From NCBI GenBank assembly GCA_900320235.1, contig ONRO01000201.1:1-15587 (forward strand): 15,587 bases of DNA, given 5' to 3'. Source of the DNA: an uncultured Eubacteriales bacterium. Lineage in GTDB: Bacteria > Bacillota > Clostridia > Oscillospirales > Acutalibacteraceae. The notes beneath the pieces were generated by a model, which was given only the letters and a program-made list of their open reading frames with translations, was not told the origin of the DNA and made no database searches. Shown in pieces: positions 8,504-14,872 of the stretch (the stretch's first letter is position 1; every line of letters starts with the position of its first letter). A program made the position numbers and the translations under genes.

Positions 8504-8567
8504 TACCCTCTGGTATAAATGAATCTTAAAAAGATTATTTAATTCCTTTCCGAAAGGATGTGCTTGA

Positions 8568-10328
8568 GTGGAGAAAAAGAAAAGGGAAGGGAAAGGACAA
8601 TCATTTCTGAAGGGTGCAATGGTACTCGGTGGAAGTATGGTTGTTGTTCGTCTTATGGGCATGGTATATAAGATACTATTGTCTGGAATGTACGGCGGTG
8701 TCGGTACAGGTCTGTTCAATGCGGCATATGCACTCTATAACCCGTTGTTTATGCTGTCAACTGCTGGATTTCCGATTGCGATTTCCAGAATGGTATCTGA
8801 AAGCATGACCAAAAAAAGATATCGGGATGTAAAACAGATACATAGACTGTCAGTTCCAATATTTGTAATTGCCGGTCTTGTCTGTTTCATAGCGATGGTC
8901 ATAGGCAGCTTTATTTATGTAAAAATAATAAATGCTGATAATACTATCTTTGCATTGCTATGCTTGTCCCCGACAATCTTTTTCGGATGTCTTATGTCTA
9001 TTTACAGGGGATATTTCGAAGGAATGCGTAACATGACTCCAACGGCTATCTCTGAGATAATCGAGGCATCCTGCAAGCTGTTTATTGGTTTTGCTGCTTC
9101 ATTTATTACCATGAAACTTTGCATGGGACAGTATTATAGCAGTGGATATGTACTCGGGATAAAATGCAGCGGAGAGGCTGAAGCAAATGCTGCTGCCGTT
9201 CCTCTTGCAATCGGAGCTGCCATTACAGGTATTTCACTAGGCTCCTTATTCGGCTTTTTATTCCTGTTTATCAGATATAAACATAAAGGTGACGGAATTG
9301 ACAGCGAGGATCTGAATAATTCCCCACCACCAAGAAGTAATGGGACAATTATGCGGACAATGGTTCGTACAGCAATCCCTATCGGACTTGGTTCTATCAT
9401 CATGAGTATTGGTGATATGATAGATTCAACACTTGTACAAACAAGAATATTCAATATAATGGAAACGGATCCGGATGCTTTACTTAATGTATACGGTTCT
9501 CTTATTCCTGATGAAGTGTTTTATGGCGGAGATACACATATCTATCTGTATGGATGCTATGGAATAGCCCTTACATTAATGATGCTTGTAACAGCTGTAA
9601 CACAGGTTTTCGGTACAACAGCGCTGCCATCTGTAACCGCTGCATATACAAGCGGAAATAAAGAAAAACTAAAGCAAAGTATGGAAACTGTATTAAGAGT
9701 AACAGTACTTGTCACAATTCCTTCAGGAATCGGACTATCAGTTCTTGCTGAACCATTGCTTTCGCTGATTTACAGCAGTCCAAGTGTTGCAAATGAAGTA
9801 GAAATAGGCTCCAAAGTTCTGACCGTAATGGGTATATCAGTTATTTTTATTGCAACAAGCACACCTCTTTGCAGTATGCTTCAGGCAGTAGGACGAATGG
9901 ATGTTCCTTTGAAATTATTTACTGCCGGAATGATAATGAAAATAATTGTCAATTATATTCTTGTAGGTATTCCTGAGATAAATATTCAGGGTGCAAATGT
10001 CGGCTCTATGGTTTGCTATGGTTTCGTGACTGTTGTAGCCATGTTTGTTCTTTGCAGAAGAACCGGTGTTATACCTGATTTTATGTCAATACTGGTAAAA
10101 CCATTGCTTGCATCTTTGCTGTGCGGTGCTGCTGCATATTTTTCAGAGATTCTTTTTGATATTGTTTTAATGCAAAGTATCGCAACAATATTGTCAGTTA
10201 TAGTAGCAATTATTGTATATATTATTTCTTTGCTTCTCTTAAGAGCAATTAAGAGGGAAGATATACTTCAGATGCCAAAAGGAAATAAAATCGTTAAAGT
10301 ACTTGAAAAACGTCACTTAATAAGGTAA
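8568..10328 (+). CDS. Polysaccharide/lipid II flippase-like membrane protein (SpoVB/MurJ/YabM family)
   Basis: A 586-residue polytopic membrane protein of the MOP exporter superfamily, whose members flip undecaprenyl-linked cell-wall or polysaccharide precursors across the membrane. After a basic N-terminus, a run of hydrophobic segments extends nearly to the C-terminus, compatible with about 14 helices. The N-terminal pattern with GSMVVVRLMGMVYK (22-35) and NAAYALYNPLFMLSTAGFP (51-69) is typical of SpoVB/YabM proteins. The start is GTG at 8568 with AAAGGA nine bases upstream; that site lies in a predicted hairpin. Position ahead of mazG matches yabM of Bacillus. Whether the substrate is peptidoglycan (growth or spore cortex) or another glycan cannot be told here. 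Confidence 0.9.
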   Translation: MEKKKREGKGQSFLKGAMVLGGSMVVVRLMGMVYKILLSGMYGGVGTGLFNAAYALYNPLFMLSTAGFPIAISRMVSESMTKKRYRDVKQIHRLSVPIFVIAGLVCFIAMVIGSFIYVKIINADNTIFALLCLSPTIFFGCLMSIYRGYFEGMRNMTPTAISEIIEASCKLFIGFAASFITMKLCMGQYYSSGYVLGIKCSGEAEANAAAVPLAIGAAITGISLGSLFGFLFLFIRYKHKGDGIDSEDLNNSPPPRSNGTIMRTMVRTAIPIGLGSIIMSIGDMIDSTLVQTRIFNIMETDPDALLNVYGSLIPDEVFYGGDTHIYLYGCYGIALTLMMLVTAVTQVFGTTALPSVTAAYTSGNKEKLKQSMETVLRVTVLVTIPSGIGLSVLAEPLLSLIYSSPSVANEVEIGSKVLTVMGISVIFIATSTPLCSMLQAVGRMDVPLKLFTAGMIMKIIVNYILVGIPEINIQGANVGSMVCYGFVTVVAMFVLCRRTGVIPDFMSILVKPLLASLLCGAAAYFSEILFDIVLMQSIATILSVIVAIIVYIISLLLLRAIKREDILQMPKGNKIVKVLEKRHLIR

Positions 10329-10363
10329 AATAATAATACTGCATTCATTGGGAGTGTTTGACT

Positions 10364-11173
10364 TTGAATATTAAGGACAAAGAAAAATATGATATCAATG
10401 ATCTGATTGAAATAGTAAAGTGTCTGCGTGCACCTGATGGTTGTCCATGGGATAAGGTACAGACTCATCAGTCTATCAGAAAAGATTTTATCGAGGAAGT
10501 CTATGAAGTTGTAGAAGCAATTGATGAAAATGATACTGAACACCTCAGAGAGGAACTTGGAGATGTCTTGTTTCAGGTTGTTTTCCATAGTGTTATTGAA
10601 AGCGAACAGAAGCATTTTGATTTTTCTGATATTACAGATGAGGTAAGTAAAAAAATGATTATCAGACATCCTCATGTTTTTGGAGATGGCAATGCAGAAA
10701 CTACAGACCAGGTATGGAGCAACTGGGATAAAATCAAAATGCAGACACATGCGCAATCGACTGTGACCGAAACAATGGAAAGTGTTTCAAAAACCCTTCC
10801 TTCTCTTATGAGAGCTGAAAAACTTGTAAAGAAATCAGCAAGAGGTGGGGTTGAATATAGTAATATGGATGATATCTTCAATGAAATAGAAGAGAGATTA
10901 TCTGTATTGAAGAAAGTATGTGCTGAAAAAGATACCGACAGATATGAATCTGTACTCGGTGAATTTCTGTTTTCAGCAGCAGCTTTGTCAGGTCTTATGA
11001 AGACCGATAGCGAACAATCGCTGTATAATGCCTGCGATAGATATATCGATCGGTTCAGAAAGTATGAAAACACTGCAACCGATATGGGCTTGAATATACA
11101 GGATTCGGATACTTGTATTACGAATCAGTTATGGAAAGACATATCAAAAAAAGAAAAATTGGAGGAAAACTAA
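10364..11173 (+). CDS. mazG: Nucleoside triphosphate pyrophosphohydrolase MazG
   Basis: MazG hydrolyses (d)NTPs to NMP and pyrophosphate, cleaning nucleotide pools and, in E. coli, lowering ppGpp. The 269-residue protein has CPWDK-type residues at 27-31. The first all-alpha domain carries the metal-binding EExxE (44-48) and ExxD (64-67) motifs. RHPHVFGD follows at 101-108, then a second repeat (about 165-215) in which the ExxD-like site reads VLGE (197-200), so it may be catalytically weak. Unlike Bacillus YabN there is no N-terminal methylase-like domain. The start chosen is TTG at 10364, since GGAG at 10351-10354 is nine bases upstream; a TTG at 10358 would be too close. It ends one base before the HU start codon. 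Confidence 0.92.
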   Translation: MNIKDKEKYDINDLIEIVKCLRAPDGCPWDKVQTHQSIRKDFIEEVYEVVEAIDENDTEHLREELGDVLFQVVFHSVIESEQKHFDFSDITDEVSKKMIIRHPHVFGDGNAETTDQVWSNWDKIKMQTHAQSTVTETMESVSKTLPSLMRAEKLVKKSARGGVEYSNMDDIFNEIEERLSVLKKVCAEKDTDRYESVLGEFLFSAAALSGLMKTDSEQSLYNACDRYIDRFRKYENTATDMGLNIQDSDTCITNQLWKDISKKEKLEEN

Positions 11174-11174
11174 A

Positions 11175-11453
11175 ATGAACAAATCAGAACTTATTGTTGC
11201 AGTTTCTAAGAAGGCTGATATCAGCAAAAAGGATGCAGAAAAGGCAGTATGTGCACTTTTTGACATAATTGTTGATGAGGTTTCAAATGGTCAGGATATC
11301 AGAATAGTTGGTTTTGGTACATTTGAGTCTCGTGAAAGAAAAGAAAGAACTGGAGTTAATCCTCGTACAAACGAAAAGATTACAATCAGTGCATCAAAAA
11401 TTCCTGCATTCAAGGCTGGTAAGGCATTCAAGGATGCTGTTGCAAACAAATAA
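11175..11453 (+). CDS. hup: DNA-binding protein HU (HU/IHF family)
   Basis: A 92-residue nucleoid protein that binds and bends DNA as a dimer. MNKSELIVAVS at the N-terminus, the central GFGTFESRERKERTGVNPRT (46-65) that contains the DNA-embracing beta arm, and the PAFKAGKAFKDAV tail are standard for HU. GGAGGA at 11161-11166 lies inside the end of mazG, eight bases before the ATG, so the two are probably translationally coupled. HU at this spot, between mazG and the S4 gene, is common in clostridia though absent from the Bacillus version of the cluster. A terminator follows directly, which may set HU expression above that of the downstream genes. Confidence 0.97.
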   Translation: MNKSELIVAVSKKADISKKDAEKAVCALFDIIVDEVSNGQDIRIVGFGTFESRERKERTGVNPRTNEKITISASKIPAFKAGKAFKDAVANK

Positions 11454-11482
11454 TCACAATCCGTAATAACAATAATTATCAT

Positions 11483-11515
11483 GTAAGCCGATCGTAATGA
11501 TCGGTTTACGTTTTT
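11483..11515 (+). terminator. Rho-independent terminator between hup and rqcP
   Basis: An 11-base stem (11483-11493 with 11499-11509) contains one G-U wobble and has a five-base loop GTAAT, followed by GTTTTT at 11510-11515. The next gene's ribosome binding site begins three bases later, so this is an internal, probably leaky terminator inside the cluster. Confidence 0.82.
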
Positions 11516-11529
11516 ATAAGGAGAATTCT

Positions 11530-11775
11530 ATGCGACTTGATAAATATTTAAAAATCAGCAGAATCATTAAAAGAAGAACTGTCGCAAATGAGGCTTGTGA
11601 CGCTGGCAGGGTAACTGTAAATGGAAAAACAGCAAGAGCATCATATGATGTTAAAATAGGCGACATAGTCGAAATTGCATTGGGTACACATCCTATTAAG
11701 TTTGAAATAATCAGTATAAATGAGTATGCGAAAAAAGAAGAAGCAGGGTTAATGTATAAAATGCTTCAGGAATAA
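11530..11775 (+). CDS. rqcP: RqcP/YabO, S4-domain ribosome quality control factor
   Basis: An 81-residue S4-domain RNA-binding protein. In Bacillus, RqcP binds the obstructed 50S subunit at the P-site tRNA and works with RqcH to add alanine tails to stalled nascent chains. The sequence begins MRLDKYLKISR and keeps the arginines R2 and R16 (in IKRRTV) of the RNA-contacting first helix; GRVTVNGKTARASYDVKIGD (26-45) is the S4 beta region. The ATG at 11530 has AAGGAG at 11518-11523, directly after the preceding terminator. An upstream in-frame extension to 11497 would run through that terminator and is rejected. Gene order mazG-HU-rqcP-yabP matches yabN-yabO-yabP. Confidence 0.93.
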   Translation: MRLDKYLKISRIIKRRTVANEACDAGRVTVNGKTARASYDVKIGDIVEIALGTHPIKFEIISINEYAKKEEAGLMYKMLQE

Positions 11776-11798
11776 CAACTCAGTTTAATGCATAGACT
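11770..11798 (+). promoter_or_regulatory. Candidate sigma-E (mother-cell) promoter for yabP-yabQ
   Basis: GAATAAC at 11770-11776 matches five of seven positions of the Bacillus sigma-E -35 element. CATAGACT at 11791-11798 matches the -10 CATACA-T at all but one defined position, with a 14-base spacer, the usual distance. The site lies just upstream of yabP, which in Bacillus is transcribed by sigma-E RNA polymerase. It overlaps the last bases of rqcP. A 16-base palindrome (11799-11814) follows. Confidence 0.4.
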
Positions 11799-11826
11799 GT
11801 ATTATCAATAATACGGAGTGGTGCAT

Positions 11827-12114
11827 GTGAACAACGAAGAACAATCGAAAAACCAAATCAAAAAGCATAATATTATTCTTGAAAACAGAAAAACTCTGAA
11901 TGTCAGCGGAGTAAAAGATGTTTCAGAATTTGATGATGGAAAGGTTATTATTACAACGAATAACGGGCTTCTTACGGTAGACGGTGAAGGTCTCCATATC
12001 AATAGTTTTAGTCAGCAGACAGGCGATCTTGATCTGGAAGGACGAGTCCATTCCCTTATCTATAATGATGAACCTGCAAAAGACGGTAATTTCTTTTCGA
12101 GAATATTCAAATAG
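11827..12114 (+). CDS. yabP: Sporulation protein YabP
   Basis: A 95-residue protein of the YabP/YqfC family, made in the mother cell and needed for normal spore development in Bacillus; its molecular role is not settled. The family pattern is clear: ENRKTLNVSGVKDVSEFDDG (residues 19-38), then ITTNNGLLTVDGEGLHI, then GDLDLEGRVHSLIYNDE. No signal or membrane segment is seen. Three in-frame GTG codons (11818, 11821, 11827) could start it; 11827 is chosen because CGGAG at 11814-11818 is then eight bases upstream. Twelve bases separate it from yabQ, its usual partner. A candidate sigma-E promoter lies just upstream. Confidence 0.9.
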   Translation: MNNEEQSKNQIKKHNIILENRKTLNVSGVKDVSEFDDGKVIITTNNGLLTVDGEGLHINSFSQQTGDLDLEGRVHSLIYNDEPAKDGNFFSRIFK

Positions 12115-12126
12115 GAATGTGATACA

Positions 12127-12546
12127 ATGGAGCTAACTACACAGCAACAGACTACTGCTTTTCTATGTGCTTTTCTGATCGGTGCAGCATTAAGTTTGCT
12201 GTATACGATGATTTCAATATCTAAGGAATTATTGTCTTTCAATAAAATACATGTTTTTGTAACAGATATTATTTTTATGATATCGGTTTTTCTTATAAAC
12301 TTTTTATATGCCATTGCCATGACAGAGGGAAGACTAAGATTATATGTAATTATCGCAGAACTGAGCAGCTTTATTTTATTACATTTTACACTATCAAAAG
12401 TAATAAAATGTACAATGATAATAATTTTAAAGAAAATTAATTCCATAATTTGGCAGTTTTCAGGTAGATTTGGCAAAAAAATATCAGATATTATAATAAG
12501 TAGTTCTAAATTGTTCAAAATAAACAAAAAGCTCAAAAAAAATTAA
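12127..12546 (+). CDS. yabQ: Spore cortex biosynthesis protein YabQ
   Basis: A 139-residue integral membrane protein of the YabQ family. In Bacillus, YabQ sits in the membranes around the forespore and is required for cortex formation. Hydrophobic segments lie at about 10-32, 41-63 and 71-90, with a shorter one near 92-102, followed by a lysine-rich cytoplasmic-looking tail (IKKKL-type residues near the end). Sequence similarity in this family is loose, so the call rests on topology, length, the TTQQQTTAFL...GAALSLLY opening and position between yabP and divIC. The ribosome binding site AGGA (12113-12116) is weak. The codons are unusually AT-rich even for this window. Confidence 0.85.
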   Translation: MELTTQQQTTAFLCAFLIGAALSLLYTMISISKELLSFNKIHVFVTDIIFMISVFLINFLYAIAMTEGRLRLYVIIAELSSFILLHFTLSKVIKCTMIIILKKINSIIWQFSGRFGKKISDIIISSSKLFKINKKLKKN

Positions 12547-12564
12547 AAAGTATGTCGGTTATTC

Positions 12565-12593
12565 TTGCAAGATTACGATAAATGTAGTATAAT
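12565..12593 (+). promoter_or_regulatory. Strong predicted sigma-A promoter for divIC-yabR
   Basis: TTGCAA (12565-12570) and a perfect TATAAT (12588-12593) are spaced by 17 bases. Transcription would start near 12600, about 30 bases before divIC. It would let the division gene be expressed during growth independently of the spore genes upstream. Confidence 0.75.
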
Positions 12594-12632
12594 ATCAATA
12601 TGGTTGGCTAATAGAATTGGATGGTGATAAAG

Positions 12633-12971
12633 GTGAAGGCTAAAACTGCAAGAAGGTCAAGGAGAAGCAGAAAGTCTAAAAAGAGCAGAAACATCCTTCT
12701 CTATGTGATAATGATAATTGTTACTTTTTACGTTTTGTTTCTAATGGTTGACCTGCAGATACGCATAAGCAATGCAAGGACACAGCTTTCGCAGATTGAA
12801 GAAAGAATTTTTACTCAGGAGCAGACGAATTCCGAATTAAAAAAGGTATCAGATGCGGTTGAGAAAAATGATGACAAAGCTTTCTCAGGTTATGTTGAAA
12901 AAATTGCTCGTGAAGATCTGGACTATGTTAAAAACGGTGAAGTTGTATTTGTAAACATTGCCGGTGATTGA
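12633..12971 (+). CDS. divIC: Septum formation initiator DivIC/FtsB family protein
   Basis: A 112-residue bitopic membrane protein. DivIC acts at the division site with FtsL and DivIB to activate septal peptidoglycan synthesis. A very basic cytoplasmic tail (KTARRSRRSRKSKKSRN) precedes one membrane helix at about 21-41 (ILLYVIMIIVTFYVLFLMV). A coiled coil follows at about 44-85 (QLSQIEERIFTQEQTNSELKK). The C-terminal YVEKIAREDLDYVKNGEVVF is the family's characteristic end. The start is uncertain: GTG at 12633 has GGATGGTGAT (12619-12628) upstream and is preferred, but an in-frame ATG at 12621 would add four residues. Its own promoter lies upstream and yabR follows 20 bases on. Confidence 0.9.
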   Translation: MKAKTARRSRRSRKSKKSRNILLYVIMIIVTFYVLFLMVDLQIRISNARTQLSQIEERIFTQEQTNSELKKVSDAVEKNDDKAFSGYVEKIAREDLDYVKNGEVVFVNIAGD

Positions 12972-12991
12972 GAGGAGAAAGCTAATTCAAT

Positions 12992-13450
12992 ATGGATCTT
13001 GAAGTTGGAATGATAGTTGAAGGCAAGGTAACCGGTATTACAAAATTCGGTGCTTTTGTTGATCTTGATGGCGGAAAAACAGGGATGGTTCACATTTCTG
13101 AAGTTGCTCCGACATATGTAAATGATATAAAAGATTTTTTAAAAGAAGGACAGACTGTAAAGGTAAAGGTTCTTACTATCAGTGATGATGGCAAAATAAG
13201 TCTTTCGATAAAGAAAGCTATACCTCAGCAGAAGCGTCCGTCAGCTCCACAGTCCAGAAGTTATCCGCCTAAGCAGACATCTTCCAGACCGGGAAACTTT
13301 GAATGGCAATCATCAAAAAAGAGTGAACCTTCCAGCTTTGAGGATATGCTTTCTAAATTCAAACAGGCAAGTGATGAAAAAATGTCTGATCTGAAACGAA
13401 TGGAAAACAAACGCGGCGGTTATTCCAGAAGAGGTAATTCGTCAAAATAA
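12992..13450 (+). CDS. yabR: S1-domain RNA-binding protein (YabR type)
   Basis: A 152-residue cytoplasmic protein with one S1/OB-fold RNA-binding domain at 2-75: GMIVEGKVTGITKFGAFVDL, GMVHISE at 31-37 and KISLSIK at 68-74, the same layout as polynucleotide phosphorylase and general stress protein 13 S1 domains. A proline/serine/glutamine-rich, probably disordered linker follows (75-112), then a short helix with SFEDMLSKFK and a basic RGGYSRRG tail, which also suggests RNA contact. Position after divIC is as in Bacillus yabR. The ribosome binding site GAGGAG at 12972-12977 lies 14 bases from the ATG, longer than usual. A strong terminator follows 10 bases after the stop codon. The biological role is not known in detail. 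Confidence 0.9.
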   Translation: MDLEVGMIVEGKVTGITKFGAFVDLDGGKTGMVHISEVAPTYVNDIKDFLKEGQTVKVKVLTISDDGKISLSIKKAIPQQKRPSAPQSRSYPPKQTSSRPGNFEWQSSKKSEPSSFEDMLSKFKQASDEKMSDLKRMENKRGGYSRRGNSSK

Positions 13451-13460
13451 TGGTCTTTGG

Positions 13461-13486
13461 GGAGAGTCATCAGACTCTCCTTTTTT
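13461..13486 (+). terminator. Strong rho-independent terminator after yabR
   Basis: A perfect 8-base GC-rich stem (GGAGAGTC with GACTCTCC) with loop ATCA is followed at once by six T residues (13481-13486). It closes the yabM-yabR block. The amidohydrolase ribosome binding site starts two bases after the T run. Confidence 0.92.
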
Positions 13487-13499
13487 GAAAGGGAATATT

Positions 13500-14687
13500 A
13501 TGCTAATAAAGAACATTAAAATTTTTACAATGAATAATGAAAACGAAATAATAGAAAACGGCTATATTGTTACAGAAAAAGATAAAATAATTGATATAGG
13601 AAAAATGGATGAACTTGCAAATGATATAGATAACTCTATAGATATGTGCGGAATGTCAGTATATCCGGGTTTTATTGATGCACATACACATCTTGGATTA
13701 TTTGGAGAAACATCAGAAGAATCTGATGGAAATGAGGATTCAGATCCAATAACTCCTCAGCTTGACGTTATTGATGCAATAAATACAAACAATGCATATT
13801 TTTCAAAGGCTATCAAAGCAGGTGTTACAACAGTACTTGTCAGTCCGGGAAGTACAAATCCGATTGGTGGAAAAATAGCTGCAATAAAAACCGATTCGCC
13901 TACCGATCTCAAAAGAAACAGAATTGACGATCTGATTATCAAGGCACCCGCAGCAATCAAGTTTTCACTAGGCGAAAATCCTAAAACAACATATAGTGAT
14001 AAGGAACAGATGCCGGTAACACGAATGTCTGTTGCCGCTATGATCAGGGAAACTTTAGAAAAAGCTTCAAGATATGAACAACAATCTGCACTTTCTAAAA
14101 AAGAACCAGATAAATACGATGAACCTGAATATGATCAGAAGCTCGAGGCACTTCTACCGCTGATCAGAAGAGAAATACCAGCCCATTTTCATGCTCATAC
14201 AGCTGATGATATACATACTGCTTTAAGATTATCAAAAGAATATAATCTTCGTACAGTAATTGTTCATGGGACAGAAGGATATGAAATCTGTGATTCAATA
14301 AAAAATGATACAGAAGGAGTATTATCCGGCCCGATATTAACAGATGTAAGTAAACCGGAATTAAGAAATATGTCTGATGCCTCCGCCGCGATTATGTCAG
14401 ATTCCGGTATCCCGACTGCTATTATTACAGATCATCCTGAAACACCTATCAATTATCTTATGATATGTGCAGCAACTGCTGTAAGAGGAGGTATGGACAG
14501 AATTCATGCGCTTAGAGGAGTTACTATCACAGCAGCAAAAATATGTGGAATATCAGAAAGGGTAGGCTCTGTTGAAAAAGGAAAAGATGCGGATCTTGTA
14601 TTTTATAAAAAAGATGCCCTTGATATAACAGAATCTCCTGTATATACGATGATATCAGGAAAGCTGGTTAAAAATAATCACTGGTAA
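13500..14687 (+). CDS. Amidohydrolase, imidazolonepropionase-like
   Basis: A 395-residue metal-dependent amidohydrolase of the imidazolonepropionase/prolidase-like branch; these open cyclic amides or cut dipeptides, and the substrate here is unknown. Metal-binding candidates are H62 and H64 in GFIDAHTHLG, H229/H231/H233 in AHFHAHT, H256 in VIVHGTE, and D311 in TDHP. K154 in IKFSLGENPK lies in a stretch conserved in this subgroup. The C-terminal GSVEKGKDADLVFY is the usual return to the small beta domain. The N-terminal NGYIVTEKDKIIDIG is the matching first half of that domain. The ATG at 13500 has AAAGGGA six bases upstream; a TTG at 13485 lies in the terminator T-run and is rejected. No histidine-degradation genes are nearby, and no own promoter is obvious. 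Confidence 0.88.
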   Translation: MLIKNIKIFTMNNENEIIENGYIVTEKDKIIDIGKMDELANDIDNSIDMCGMSVYPGFIDAHTHLGLFGETSEESDGNEDSDPITPQLDVIDAINTNNAYFSKAIKAGVTTVLVSPGSTNPIGGKIAAIKTDSPTDLKRNRIDDLIIKAPAAIKFSLGENPKTTYSDKEQMPVTRMSVAAMIRETLEKASRYEQQSALSKKEPDKYDEPEYDQKLEALLPLIRREIPAHFHAHTADDIHTALRLSKEYNLRTVIVHGTEGYEICDSIKNDTEGVLSGPILTDVSKPELRNMSDASAAIMSDSGIPTAIITDHPETPINYLMICAATAVRGGMDRIHALRGVTITAAKICGISERVGSVEKGKDADLVFYKKDALDITESPVYTMISGKLVKNNHW

Positions 14688-14770
14688 TAATAGATAAAAT
14701 ATAATAGTATTTTTATTCATAAATTTTTAACATAAATTTCAATAAAACTATTCCATTTTTTAGTTAATAG

Positions 14771-14779
14771 TGTTATAAT
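14771..14779 (+). promoter_or_regulatory. Predicted extended -10 promoter of hpf
   Basis: TGT followed directly by TATAAT (14774-14779) is an extended -10 element. No good -35 box is present; TTCCAT at 14751-14756 is the base-17 candidate and is poor. The -10 box is bracketed by two copies of TAGTTAA, at 14761 and 14781, exactly 20 bases apart, which may be an operator. The leader to the hpf ATG is about 88 bases. Bases 14688-14760 are AT-rich with no gene or convincing terminator. Confidence 0.55.
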
Positions 14780-14856
14780 ATAGTTAACCTAAACACTAAG
14801 GTGATTGAAAAAAACTAATCAGTTTTTAAGATTATCAGTTTTAGGCAGATTAAACC

Positions 14857-14870
14857 CTAAGGAGGCTTAG
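14857..14870 (+). promoter_or_regulatory. Hairpin enclosing the hpf ribosome binding site
   Basis: CTAAG (14857-14861) pairs with CTTAG (14866-14870) around the tetraloop GAGG, so the AAGGAGG ribosome binding site (14859-14865) lies in the stem and loop. CCTAA at 14856-14860 can instead pair with TTAGG at 14841-14845, giving a mutually exclusive alternative. The hairpin is small and its stability was not computed. Confidence 0.4.
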
Positions 14871-14872
14871 CT

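Noticed and set aside
10313..10756. 147-codon open frame on the minus strand opposite the start of mazG
   Set aside because: It is the reverse complement of a conserved MazG domain; residues look like a shadow translation and it has no good ribosome binding site.
11799..11814. 16-base palindrome GTATTATCAATAATAC before yabP as a terminator or operator
   Set aside because: All AT except its ends, central gap of two bases, no T run; such palindromes are expected in DNA this AT-rich. Kept only as a note beside the sigma-E candidate.
12060..12536. 158-codon open frame on the minus strand opposite yabQ
   Set aside because: It lies wholly against a gene with clear family context, is rich in I/L/F residues that mirror AT-rich coding DNA, and has no recognisable domain or promoter.
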